From Halichoerus grypus (Eukaryota > Chordata > Mammalia > Carnivora > Phocidae), in NCBI RefSeq assembly GCF_964656455.1, contig NC_135712.1, positions 69,941,239 through 70,005,238 on the forward strand: a stretch of DNA of 64,000 bases, given 5' to 3'. The position numbers were made by a program, and so were the translations under genes. Under the pieces are notes generated by a model, which had not been told where the DNA came from, made no database searches, and worked only from the letters and a program-made list of their open reading frames with translations. Below, piece after piece: positions 23,951 through 34,558 of the stretch (position 1 is its first letter; each line of letters opens with the position of its first letter).

Positions 23951-24225
23951 AGAGCTAGTTGAAACAGGCCTCGGGCTGGAGCCCAGTCTTTTGCCTCCTG
24001 GCCCAGGGCTCTTTTATCTTTGAGGGAGAGACACAAGAGGACAAACTGAGGATCTGGGACCCCATCCTGACAGCCAGGGTAGAAGTGACCAATGACCAAA
24101 TGGTCCTGTACTTCCCTGGGGCCCTTGGGTACTTTTGGGCCAGTAGACCTCAGTAAAGACCATCTCAAATCTTCAGAACCCCGAAAAGGGGGACTTATAT
24201 TTTGATTCTTTTCCTTCCAAGAGTA

Positions 24226-24436
24226 GGGTTACTGGATAAAACACAGGACATTCACTTACATTTGAATTTCAAGTAACAAAGCTTTTTCTCTAAGTATGTC
24301 TCAAATATTACATGAGAAGTACACATACTAAAACATAATTTGTCATTAAAATTATTCCTTGTTTATCTGAAATTCAAATTCAAATTTAACTGGGCATCCT
24401 GTATTTTTATTTGCTAAATCTCACAACCCTCCCCAA
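24226..24436. mobile_element. Palindromic MITE-like element, copy 1
   Basis: The right arm (TTTAACTGGGCATCCTGTAT, TTTTATTTGCTAAATCT) is roughly the reverse complement of the left arm. A second copy lies at 37,708-37,901. It resembles an old non-autonomous DNA transposon; the family name is uncertain. Confidence 0.55.
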
Positions 24437-25352
24437 AAGGGTCGTTGGCCCACTTACAGAGAGAGCCCTTCCTCCTCCGTAGACGGGAGAAGCATGCTTG
24501 TCCACCCATGAAAAGATCCTACTGTAGTCCCCCAGGCAATGAATGCCACCCAACCCACCGCTCATACAACCTCCGAGGGTCTGTTGAGTGGACAGAGATG
24601 CTCTGCCCTGTGGAGAAATGCTAACAGCATCTCTTTAAGGAGTGACGTTTGCCTCCCTTGGCTCACTGTTACCTGTGGAACATGGCTGGTGCATCGTTTC
24701 TGTAGCTCTGGGGTCCCATCCCTGCCATGTCAGATGAGTAGGAATGGGAAGCTTGCCCCTTTCCCAAGGACTCGGCCTGCTCCCTTCCCTTTTGCAGCAG
24801 CCATCACCCACTCTGTCTGTCGAGGTTCCTCTCCCCCATCCTCCCAGCTACCTCTAAATACAAAACCACAGATGTTTCCTGTATTTGAAGGGTTTTTACT
24901 TCCATGGGGGAAACATCTGCTGGATGAGAAAAATATCGGCGAGAAAGTGACAAGGATTCTTTCAGAAAGTTCTGAGAGTTGGGTCCCTGCTCTAGTTCTT
25001 GGCTCACTTGGACTTCTGCCTTCTTTGCTCCCCCTTGAAGCTGGATCCTGGCCCCATGCATTCCCTCTGATGGCTTCAGACCAATAATCAACTAGATTCT
25101 GAGGCTTGCTTGCCTCAACTGGGTCATCAGAGGACATTCTTCAGGTGATCCCAGTTCCATGGCTTACACAAGGGTCCGGTCTTCCTGATGATAGTGCTTC
25201 CTTCTTCCTTGTATGTATAGATGAAAAATGGCATAAAAGCAGCTTCCCCTCCCCACCCTCCTCCTGGGCTGTCCAGGGCGTAAACACAAGAGCATGTGTG
25301 AAGTTAGTCCACTGAGACTCATGGCTCACAATGTTGGTCTTACCCAACACAG

Positions 25353-26699
25353 ACCCCAGCACCAGCAGACCGGGTCCTTTGGTGACAACCAACCACATAG
25401 AAGAGCCTGCCATGACTCCGGGGTTCGGGACAAGTTCAGAGGGAGCATTCCAGACCACCGACCTTGTTGAGACTTCTGCGCCAAGTCACATCCCTTTGGA
25501 AACTCAAACCCTGAGCACCCAGACCTTTGATAAGAACTTACTCCTGGCCAGCACCATTTCAGAAACAGAGACTAGGGAAACCAAGACCATTTTTCCTGCA
25601 ACAGAGACCAGGGCCTTCACAAAAATGATACCGTCCAAGTTCATGGTTGTGATCACCACGCCTATGGAGGCACCAGCCACAAGTGGCAGCCCCATGGGAA
25701 CTGGAATGACCACAGTTGAGACTGTTACAGGCAGGGATCTTGTGGAATCTGTCTCTGGCACCCTTTGTACTGATGACAGCTCAGAAGAGGCGAAGAGGAT
25801 CATAACCAAAAGCTTGCCATTGACTCACACCTCTGCAGAAGCCCAGGGCCTGGCCTCAGACAGCAGTGCCTTCTCGGGCTGCTCAGTTCTGGCCATCACC
25901 CCCTCACAGGCCCCGGCACCTGACAAGACCGCATTGGCTAAAGACTTGCCGTCCTACAGCAACTCTGACACGGAGGTTACCAGTCGCAGCATTATCAAAA
26001 TAATAACTGCCACCACCATTGGGACGGTGGACGTAGTTCTCGACCCCACGGGAGGAAAGGCCTCGTCTCCCCCTGAGGTGTCAGCTGTGCTTGATTCCAC
26101 CAAGGCAGAGTCACACTTCACCGAGACCATGACCTCGGCAGAGACCTCATCAGCAGCCAGTGCCACAGAACCAGCCACACCGGATACCACAGTTGAGCCC
26201 CTGCTGACTGCTAATAGCACCATAGAAGGAGAAACAATAGTAGCCGAGCCCACGACCCACAGCACAACTTTGGTGACAGTCAGCATCTACCCCCTGGAAG
26301 AAACTTCAGTCCTGTCTGTTGAGACCACAAGCCACACCGAGGTCTCAGGAGCGGTTACAATCTCCACAGAGACTGGGTCAACAGTGGGTAAAGTGGCTTC
26401 CCCTGCTGGGCTCTCAGCCTCGGCCTACAGCCACACCCACGTAGCCACTAGCCAGAACGCCACCCCCTCCCAGACTTCTGCCACAGACAGCACAACCGAT
26501 GGGTCTGTCCCCATCAGCAGGAGCCATTTTCCTTCTGTCCGTCTGACTATGGCCAACAGCAGCCAAGAGGCAAACATCACCTTCGTCAAGACCACAGCCT
26601 CAGCAAAGACTTTGAAGGCAACCAGCAAGCCTGGAGGGAAGGCGCCCACAGCTCTGCCCACCACTGCTCAGCCAAGGTGGACCTCAGAAACTACTGCAG
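25353..26699 (+). CDS. MUC20: MUC20 exon 2 (Ser/Thr-rich mucin domain)
   Basis: This symmetrical phase 1-1 exon of 1,347 nt encodes residues 26-473 in one open frame. It is very rich in Thr, Ser, Ala and Pro, as expected for dense O-glycosylation. Landmarks shared with human include LETQTLS near the start, GTLCTDDSSEEAK, and VETTSHTEVSG. There are only two cysteines in the exon (LCTDD and SGCSV). Only one copy of a segment resembling the human 19-residue repeat is present (about 25851-25925). The acceptor is CCCAACACAG at 25352 and the donor GCAG|GTAAGG. Confidence 0.92.
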
Positions 26700-27292
26700 G
26701 TAAGGGGCTCCCGCAGCTGTGATCTTGGGGATGCGGGGTTTGGAGTTTCCAGGATGTCTACGTGCTTAATAAGGGGTAGGGAGGAAGGAAGGATCTGGGG
26801 CCTATTCCGAGCCCAGTCTCTGATGTCACCTCTTCATGATCTTCTAGAGATTCTTGCGAAAGTCAGAAACAAAGCAGATTTAGGGTGGTGTATGGAAAAC
26901 CTGTGGGGCTAGAAGTCTGGAGAAATGCTTTGAGATCCTGGTTTTGCCCTTAACAACCTAGTGACCCAGGACAGGTCCTTTCCCATCCTGCTCTCTGGCC
27001 TCATTTTCTCCACCAGTAACTTGAGGGGGTTGTGATGGATGAACAATGAGGTCCTTTCCAGCTCCGCCCTTCCTTGACATTAACAGTTGAGTAACCACTA
27101 TGTGCCAGGCGAGGCCCCAAATTTTATTCAAAAGCCACAGTCCTCACGCTCTGGAAGTTCTGGTTCAGCTAGAGCCACACAGAGGGGCACCATGTTAACA
27201 TCTGGCCCAAGCTGCTGCCCTCTGAGCAGCTGGGACCTCATGAAAGTGGGGCTTACTGGATGTGCTTGCTGGGGTTGGAGCCAGGGATAGTG

Positions 27293-27354
27293 ACAATAAA
27301 TAAATGAATGCATAAATGAAATAATGAAATAAATAAATAAATAAATAAATAAAT
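27293..27354 (+). repeat. AAAT-type microsatellite
   Basis: AAATAAATGAATGCAT then seven uninterrupted AAAT units. Confidence 0.9.
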
Positions 27355-27689
27355 AGGGTGAAGGTTTGGGGGTTTAAAGCTACATGTCTGAGACAACAGA
27401 TACTTCTCAGGGAAGAAGCCACTCGTGAGAGGCTGCTTGGTCAGCCCAGCTCCTCGTGAGCCCGGAGCCTCCACCTCCTTCCTGATCCTGTCCTTGTGCC
27501 TCATCCCTGTGGTAGCCTCACCTGGTCCTGCCTTTGTGGGCAGGTGAAATAAAAATATTAATCACAACCACCTTAGCGAACACCATTTGTATTCCAGCAG
27601 AGGAGGACGTGAAAACATTTCACGGCCGGTCAGCCGTGCCACCGGCTGAATGTTCTCACCGACGTCAGGCAGGGAACTACGAGCTTTGC

Positions 27690-27840
27690 ATGTGTTCTCT
27701 CTTCTAACTAAAGCTTCAAAACCACCTCAGGAGGTGGATGTTATTGCCCCACCTGACAGGTGAGGAAACAGATTTAAAGACCGTGAAAAGATAGCAGTGG
27801 GACTCCAAACGGAAGTCTGATTCCATCTCATAGTCTCCTA
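27690..27840 (-). repeat. MIR
   Basis: GTTATTGCCCCACCTGACAG and AGGAAACAGATTTAAAGACC fit a reversed MIR. Confidence 0.55.
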
Positions 27841-28741
27841 CTGTGCTTTCATTTTTTAAAGCTCGATTTATTAATATATTTTTATTTTAAAATGCTTTTC
27901 TTTATTTTTTGTTGATTAGATGATACATTGACATGATTTAAAATTCAATAGGTACAAAAGGGGTCAGCATAAAATGTCTCTCTCCCACTGCTGTTCCCCA
28001 GCTACCCAGCTACCTTCATACACATAACCGAAAGAATCACTTTCTTGTGAATATTCCAGCCGTGAAATATGCATACGGCAGCAAACACAAGGAGGATGAA
28101 AGAGATATATATTGATCTCGAGACAATATCAATATTGGTATCTATCTCTATCTCTAGAAATAGAGAAGTGCAATCACTTGATCGATTCTAACTACTAGGA
28201 AGGAATGACTGCAAGGTGGCAGGTGAAGGCAAGGAGGTTAGGGCTCTGCAGAAGCCAGAACTAGCATCTGGAGCTGCTAGATCGGGAAGGCTGGATTGAA
28301 ACCTCTGCCAACTCAGAGCTGGACGAATTGGCTGAGGTATCCCCTCTGAGAGCCGACCTCTCTCTGGCACTCGCCCTGTCTGGATCCTTTCCTAACAGTC
28401 CATCCGGGACCTCCAGGCATCAAGAACATTCTAGATTTCACTTTCATTTCTCCTTCTTCACACTATTCTTTTGACTTCTCCAAATGCGGATGGGGCCTTT
28501 AGCCAACTTTTCTTTCACTCGTGTTGGGAAGACACTATGAGGAGCCTAGTTATGGGAAAGAGGGAATCCTCTTTCTCTTTGCAGTGAATAAATGAAAGAT
28601 CCCATGTGAGCGTGGACACATTTACACATGAGAGTGAGCACAGAGGTGCAGGTGGGGACAGAGGCTGGGTAGCACAGGTCATATCATGATTCCTGAACTG
28701 ACCTACCCATACGTTCATCTCCTCCTTTTCTAAACTTGCAG

Positions 28742-28833
28742 GTGGGGATGGAGGCTTTCTCCTCCTGCAGCTCAGTGTGGCCTCCCCAGAAGACCTCACT
28801 GACCCCAGGGTGGCAGAGAGGCTGATGCAGCAG
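28742..28833 (+). CDS. MUC20: MUC20 exon 3 (C-terminal SEA-like module, part 1)
   Basis: The exon is 92 nt, enters in phase 1 and exits in phase 0 (CAGCAG|GTGAGT). It encodes residues 474-504 with FLLLQLSVASPEDLTDPRV and AERLMQQ, almost identical to the human C-terminus. A beta-strand, a DP turn and a helix start resemble the first half of a SEA domain. Confidence 0.95.
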
Positions 28834-29832
28834 GTGAGTGGGCACTTTCTAGGCCAGGAAAGTAGAGGAGAGTTTTAGGAACTAAATCTAAGGATCTCTG
28901 CTTGGCTTGGCTTCTGCCTGTTTTTCCTGAGTTGGGAATTCCCCTTCGGAGCTATGTAAAAAAATTCTTTCCCTCACCCCCAATTTCCTCAGGCCTTTGG
29001 AAGGTCAGGCCTTCTAGCCCTTGGAAGAAGGTCAATGATATTAATGGGCAGATAGGCAGGACTTTGGGTTACAAGTAGTAGAAACCCAACTCATTGTAGC
29101 TTACACAGAAAAGGCAAGGTATTGGCTGAGAAACCAAGAAGTGACTGTTCCAGCTTCACTTATGGCTGGATCCAGCAGCTTAGACATGATCATCAAGATT
29201 TTCTTTCTCTACTTCTCTTACCTCTTCATTCTTCGGAGTCTCCTTCCATATATAAGGAAAGGTGGCTGTGACAGCCCCAGAGTCACAGGCACTTCCCTCT
29301 CCCAAGACCTGCCTATTATACTAGGGAAAGACTGATCTTATTGGCCTGCAAGGGCCACCATGACTGACAGCTCAAACTGAACCACATGGAATGAGAAGGA
29401 CAGGTCCCAGAGGAACTAGGAATGCTAGCAGAAAACACCCCTCAGGTGTATGTTCTAGATGGGAACCAAGATTGAGATATATTTGTATAAGTTGGGAAAA
29501 TTCCCTTAAGACCCAGAACACTGGACAAAGCTTCCAGTGGTGGAATTCTGGGGTCAGAGCTTTTGGGATGGTGTGAATCATTGGAAGGTTAGACTAGGTC
29601 AGCTCAGCTTAGCTCTTGTGCCCGCATCTTGCTAGCAGGGGATGAGAAGAGGGAATATCTGGGCCCTTGAAGTTCTCTTAGTGGAATGGGGCCCATCAGG
29701 ACTCCCATAATAAGGAGTTTCCTTGCGGGGGGGGTGGTTTGAAACGGGACAGCCAGAGAAATGACAAATGCCTACTGCACATGATAATCAAAATAGCAAG
29801 TGTGAATCTTAGTCCAAGAGGGAAGCCAGAGG

Positions 29833-30035
29833 GGCGCCTGGGTGGCTCAGTCAGTTAAGTGTCCGACTCTTGGTTTCAGCTCAGGTCACAATCTCAGTGT
29901 TGTGAGGTTGAGCTGTCCATTGGGATCTGTGCTCAGCACAGAGTCTGCTTGAGATTCTCTCTCTCTCCCTTCTCCCTCTGCCCCTCTCTCTCTCTTTCTG
30001 TCTCTATAAAATAAATAAATCTTATTAAAAAAAAA
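29833..30035 (+). mobile_element. Can-SINE with target-site duplication
   Basis: Flanked by AGAGGGAAGCCAGA on both sides, in MUC20 intron 3. Confidence 0.9.
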
Positions 30036-30204
30036 AGAGGGAAGCCAGAATGGTGCCAAATCTGAGCCCCCAAACTGGAAACTATTTCTGGGGTCAGAAA
30101 GAAGCCCGGGAGAAAGGAGCAGGTCAGGAGCTGAGGGGCAGGAAGCGGGCCGTGCAGGTGTTGGGTATGAGCTCTTGTTGGGAGCGGGACACAGACACAG
30201 CACT

Positions 30205-30405
30205 CAGGGCTCAGGCAAACAACAAACTTTGGAGCCATATAGATCTGGGGGTGAATTCCACTTCTAACTGTGTGACCTTGGGTAAGCTATTCCGTATTAT
30301 TTTCCTCCCTTATAAAATGAAGTTGCTACTGCCTGCTTTATAAGGTTATTGTGAGGGTAAATGACACAATGTGCATGAAGCACCCAGCCCATGCCCAGCC
30401 TGTGG
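30205..30405 (+). repeat. MIR
   Basis: TGTGTGACCTTGGGTAAGCT and GGTTATTGTGAGGGTAAATG are MIR landmarks. Confidence 0.7.
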
Positions 30406-30532
30406 GGGGCTCGGGAAGGGTTGCTGGCCTCCTCGTATGTTCTCTCCCGTTGTCCCTTCCTGTCCTTGGCCTGTGGTGAACTCATGGGCCAAATTTGGGC
30501 TGGAAGGACCTCCTGCTCCTTGTGCCCTCCAG

Positions 30533-30601
30533 CTCTACGATGAACTGCATACCCACGTGCCTTCCATCCACGTCTCTCTGCTGCGCATCAGGAGGGGCTG
30601 A
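30533..30601 (+). CDS. MUC20: MUC20 exon 4 (C-terminus and stop)
   Basis: The acceptor is GCCCTCCAG, entry is phase 0, and 22 residues starting LYDELHTHVPSIHVSLL and ending RIRRG precede TGA (30599-30601). The human protein ends VSLLRVRRG, so the annotation of the true C-terminus is secure. Confidence 0.95.
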   Translation, partial: LYDELHTHVPSIHVSLLRIRRG

Positions 30602-30791
30602 GAAACATCCCCTGCAGCCAGGCTTGGCTGTGTGCCCAAGGGGGCAGTGCTGCCTGCGGCCTGGGACCCTCCCCTACCCCAGACTGGAGCTACGGTACTG
30701 CTCTGAGACATACCTGGAAGCTTCCCAAGAGGTCAGCCGGCCTAAGCCCTTACCCCAGACGTGGCAGTGGGACCCTGGCTCACATATGCCT

Positions 30792-30792
<1 letters not shown>

Positions 30793-30826
<34 letters not shown>
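30793..30826 (+). repeat. TG dinucleotide microsatellite in MUC20 3' UTR
   Basis: About 16 TG units, 190 bp after the stop codon. Confidence 0.9.
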
Positions 30827-30827
<1 letters not shown>

Positions 30828-30962
30828 TGGTGGGGGTGGGCTGGGGGAGGGACTTCCCTTGTTCCAAAGATGTCCTTGGACTTCCTTTGGCACATGTGTT
30901 ATGTTTCAGTAAACAGCGATCTGATCACCCGTCTGTCCACCTTCTTTGTGCTTCCATCAGAC

Positions 30963-30968
30963 ATTAAA
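30963..30968 (+). terminator. Possible MUC20 polyadenylation signal (ATTAAA)
   Basis: ATTAAA lies 362 bp after the stop, the nearest good hexamer on the plus strand. It is followed within 20 bp by a GT-rich stretch. No transcript data are available here. Confidence 0.4.
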
Positions 30969-30989
30969 ATTACGCACAGTGTGGTCCAG

Positions 30990-31360
30990 AGGTTATCTAT
31001 TTGATCCATATGGGGTGTTTTTTTGACATTTTTATGATACAGGGATTTTGTGCATCCTCCCTACTCCCTCTCTCCTTCATTCTTCCCTGGTTCTTGGTTT
31101 GGACCTCAATTACAGCACTTACTGAGGCTGGCCCCGGAGCCTGTTGAACTCCGAGCTCCTTCAGAGCAAGGCCCATGTTTATCTTAGTATCCCCTGAACC
31201 TGGCCTGTAGTAGGAGCACAGAGAATGTCTGTTGGATTGACTTGAATTTCAAGTTCTGGACACAAGCAGATCCCAAGAAGGTCTGCAATACGAAATTATT
31301 CCTCCCCTCTAGCTCATAAGTCAAGTCATTATTATTTTTTTTGAAAAATTAAATGTGGCT
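30990..31360 (+). other. Intergenic, L2-like trace
   Basis: CTCCTTCAGAGCAAGGCCCA followed by CCTGAACCTGGCCTGTAGTA hints at an L2 3' end. Nothing stronger is seen. Confidence 0.35.
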
Positions 31361-31363
31361 ATG

Positions 31364-31525
31364 GGGCACCTGGGTGGATCAGTTGGTTAAGTGTCCGACT
31401 CTTGATTTCGGCTCAGGTCATGATCTCAGGGTTGTGAGATCAAGCCCCGCTTCAGGCTCTGTGCTGGGTGAAGCCTGCTTGAGATTCTCTCTCTCTCTCT
31501 CTCCCTCTGCCCCTACCCTGCCCCT
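31364..31525 (+). mobile_element. Can-SINE with target-site duplication
   Basis: AAAATTAAATGT occurs before and after the element. Confidence 0.85.
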
Positions 31526-31744
31526 AAAAAAAATTAAATGTAGTTAATCTCTTTTCCGTTGTTATGATTTTACAATTTTGAAAAATTCAAAAGGACCAAG
31601 AGAAAAAGACAAATGGAAAGAGGAGTGGAAGAGAAAGAAAAACATTTCTAACATCCCACTCCTTATGTACAACTATTGTTAGTGTATACATTCAACCTCT
31701 CTGCTTGGTCTGAGATACCTTGTATTCAATATTTCCAAAATCAG

Positions 31745-32585
31745 AGTCTTAATCTTTTCCCCAAACTGGCTCTGCCTGCGTCTTCTTCATCATGTCAGTT
31801 GCATCCTTCAGTTGCTCAAGCCAAAATTCTCAAAACCAGTCTTTATTCCCCTATTTCCTTCACACTCACTTTACATCCAGCTTGTCGGAGAATGCTGTTC
31901 GCTCTACTGTTGTCAAAATATACCCAGAATCTGACCCTTCCTCACCCTCCACGGCTCTCACCTCGTGCCATCTGCCATGGCCTCTCACCTGGATTACTCA
32001 TACCCTCTTAACAGGTCTCTGTTTCTACCTTTGCCCCCCGCCCCCAGTGTAGTCCCAGCACACCAGCCAGGGCTGTCGCTCTGTAATGTAAGGCAGACCA
32101 TGCCACTCCTTGGCTCCAGACCCTCCCATTTCGTTCAGACAGAAAGCAAAGGTCCTACAATGGCCTGCAAAGCCGTGTGTGACGTGTGCCCCTCCCCCAG
32201 CCTCTTTAACTTGCACCCTGCACTCCAGCAATGCTGACCTTCTTGCTGTTCCAGGAATCCATCAGGCCTTGCATGCATGCTCCTGCCTGGGGACCTCTGC
32301 ATGTGTTGCTCAGTTTGCTCAGAGGGCTTCTCCTACAGGTATCCACTCGGTAACACGTCCACCTCTCTCACCGTCTCGGTGAGGCCACCTGGCCACCCCC
32401 CTGCTCTGATTTGCTTCCTAACGCTGCTTACAACCTAACATAATACATAGTTTATTTACTTGTCCTATTATCTGTCTCCCTCAACTAGAATATAAGAGTT
32501 CGTTCGCTCCAGTATCCCTAGCATCTAGCACAATGCCTGGCTCCATAAAAGGTGCTCAGTGAATATTTGTTAAATGAATGGAGGA
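31745..32585 (+). mobile_element. L2 3' portion
   Basis: CTTCTTGCTGTTCC, TTTATTTACTTGTCCTATTA and GGTGCTCAGTGAATATTTGT are L2 landmarks. Confidence 0.6.
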
Positions 32586-32814
32586 CACAAACAACTTCAG
32601 ATATTGCTGTGAATAAGGGGAGTATGTGTATTCAACTGATCCCCTTCCTCTTGCAGAGGGAGGCAGAATGAGTTTTATAAAGGAGTTTGAACAAAAATAA
32701 GTCAAACATTCTTCCCAGCGTATTTGCTGAGCACCCACAGCAGAAGAGAGACATGTTGTGTGCCGTGGGGGATTCAAAGATGTCTCTTCCCCACAGGGGC
32801 TAAACTTAGTAGGT

Positions 32815-33375
32815 GAGGGTAGACAGGTACAGAAATAACAAACTGAAAGAACTTATTTACACCATATATGGCAAAACCAGAGTCTCCTTAATACGAAAGC
32901 AATAAAGAGCTCTTACAAAGCAATAAAAAGGCAAACATGCCCATAGGAAAGTAGTATAAATGTCTTCCAGAAGCAGGAATATAACTGCCTATTTTCCATG
33001 AAAAAGAAACATCACTAGCAAAAAAAAAAGTAAATTGATAGAGTGAGATATTGCTAATTGTGTGTCAATAGGTAAGGATTTATAAAAATTATAATTTCCA
33101 TGATGAGGGTGTAGGGGGAAAGAACACTCTTAAATACTGTTGGTGTGAATGAAATTTGTACAGCCTTTCTGGAGGGCAATTTGATTATCTAAAGCCTTAA
33201 AAATGTGCATCCCTTTACCTGAGCAATTTCATTTCAAAGGGTTTATCTTAAGGAAGTAATTAAGAATCTGTGCAAAGACCAATAAATAAATGTGTTCATT
33301 ACAGAAATGTTTATAACAGTCAATAAAGGAAAAAGACAAGACAAAACACAGGATATCCCAGTGTAGTTATTTGGT
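32815..33375 (+). mobile_element. Old LINE-1 fragment
   Basis: CTCTTACAAAGCAATAAAAA and the aligned downstream text match the L1 3' half. Confidence 0.6.
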
Positions 33376-33385
33376 TAATAATAGT

Positions 33386-33404
33386 GGTGTGTGTGTGTGT
33401 GTGT
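33386..33404 (+). repeat. TG microsatellite
   Basis: Nine TG units. Confidence 0.8.
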
Positions 33405-33414
33405 TTGCTCCCAA

Positions 33415-33965
33415 ATACCTTTTACACTATCTTTAGAAGTTCCCTTTCCAAAATCAAAGCTAGTCCTGTTCCTAGCAAAGGAATAAAACTCCCAGCTTTG
33501 TATATAAGGGTCTTCATGCTATGGCTTTTGGCCAACTTTCTCAGCTCTGTATCCCATAGACCCATTTCCTATGTTCTATGTTCCTTCCACAGGAAACTTC
33601 TCACTACTTCCCAGTCACACTTGCTTTGATCCAGAGTTTGCACATCATGATTCTTGCCCCCAGAAGGTTCTCCCTCTCTCTGGTGCCTTCATCTGGAAAA
33701 CTTCTATTCATGCTTAGAAGCCCAGTTCATTCAGTGCCTCCTTGTGGTGACTCTCCTCAAATCCCCTAAAGAGGATCTGGTTTTTTAGTCTCTTTATGTT
33801 TCTATTACACACTTCACATGCTACATTGTGCTTTATTTGCTTACAAGTTTGTTAAGTCATATATGCTTCAGGACAAGTGCCGTGTAGTATTCCTCGCTGT
33901 AGCCACAGAAGCTAGTGCAGAGCCCTGCATAGGGACGGCACTCAACTGTCTGCCGAACAACAGAG
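33415..33965 (+). mobile_element. L2-like fragment
   Basis: TATGGCTTTTGGCCAACTTT and GGAAAACTTCTATTCATGCT fit the L2 3' consensus loosely. Confidence 0.4.
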
Positions 33966-34488
33966 AGGAGGGACGCCATGAGCTACTGACCCGGAAATAT
34001 GGGCAAGGCGCTCTGAGAGTTGAGAAAATGCTACTCAGCATCGAAGTCAAACAAAATATAAATCTAATGATATCATTATTAAGAAGCTGCACTATAATTA
34101 GGCATGGATGAAGAACAGTTTTTGTAAGTATGTAATACCTGTTACATAAATCCAATTCTTAAATAGCTTTTCTTTTCTTGCTTTGCATTCATTTGAATCA
34201 GGGATATCTGATAAAGTGGACAATTTATCTTATATATATGCATATAAGGACACACATGTACATGCAAAGCTGATGGCTGTTCTTGGAAGCCAAAAAATTT
34301 GTAAAATATAGTCTATACCAATTAGAAGCATTTGGGAATTAAAGTGCGTAATTATGCTTACGTGTGTGTGTGTGTGTGTGTGAAAGAGAGAGAGAGGAGA
34401 GAATTACTGGAGATGACCAGAATTAGCAGAAGTAATGTTACCAAACCAGAAAGAATCAGAAGGCCTGGGGAAAATTCTCCAGTTATTT
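33966..34488 (+). other. Intergenic, no gene
   Basis: A TG microsatellite lies at 34,361-34,382; otherwise I recognise nothing here. Confidence 0.45.
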
Positions 34489-34558
34489 AAGACTCAAAGG
34501 TGTTTGGTAGAATTCCCCTGGGAAGCCATCTGGCCCTGGGCTCTTGTTTGTCGGGAGA

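Larger units (their letters stand above)
22154..25352 (+). other. MUC20 intron 1
   Basis: A 3.2 kb GT-AG intron. It contains L1-type fragments near 22,640-22,856, MIR remnants on the minus strand and a palindromic element at 24,226-24,436. Positions 24,440-25,350 show open frames but no splice or similarity support. Confidence 0.75.
26700..28741 (+). other. MUC20 intron 2
   Basis: A 2.0 kb intron with GTAAGG donor and ACTTGCAG acceptor. It holds an AAAT-rich simple repeat, a MIR remnant on the minus strand (27,690-27,840) and an AT-rich L1-like stretch at about 27,850-28,110. Nothing else is supported. Confidence 0.75.
28834..30532 (+). other. MUC20 intron 3
   Basis: A 1.7 kb intron containing a plus-strand Can-SINE (29,833-30,035) and a MIR (30,205-30,405). 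No further gene evidence is seen. Confidence 0.75.
22057..30985 (+). other. MUC20: MUC20 gene (complete coding span)
   Basis: Four exons join in frame (phases 1, 1, 0) into 1,581 nt, encoding 526 residues. Mucin-20 is an epithelial O-glycosylated protein reported to bind the MET receptor and dampen HGF signalling through Grb2-Ras. The layout is: signal peptide (1-25), a single large Ser/Thr/Pro exon (26-473), and a C-terminal module of about 50 residues (474-526). Recognition rests on strong similarity to human MUC20 at both ends: the signal (WGLALPLFF), the LETQTLS and CTDDSSEEAK segments, and the near-identical SVASPEDLTDPRVAERLMQQ. The gene converges on MUC4, as in human. No transmembrane helix is visible after the signal. 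The human tandem-repeat block is not expanded here. Confidence 0.93.

Noticed and set aside
24539..25087. A 182-codon plus-strand open frame within MUC20 intron 1
   Set aside because: It has no similarity I recognise, no splice logic, no mucin-like composition and equally long frames on the other strand.
29833..29910. tRNA-like head with A and B box resemblance
   Set aside because: It is the tRNA-derived head of a Can-SINE with tail and target duplications, not a tRNA gene. The same holds for the other SINE copies.
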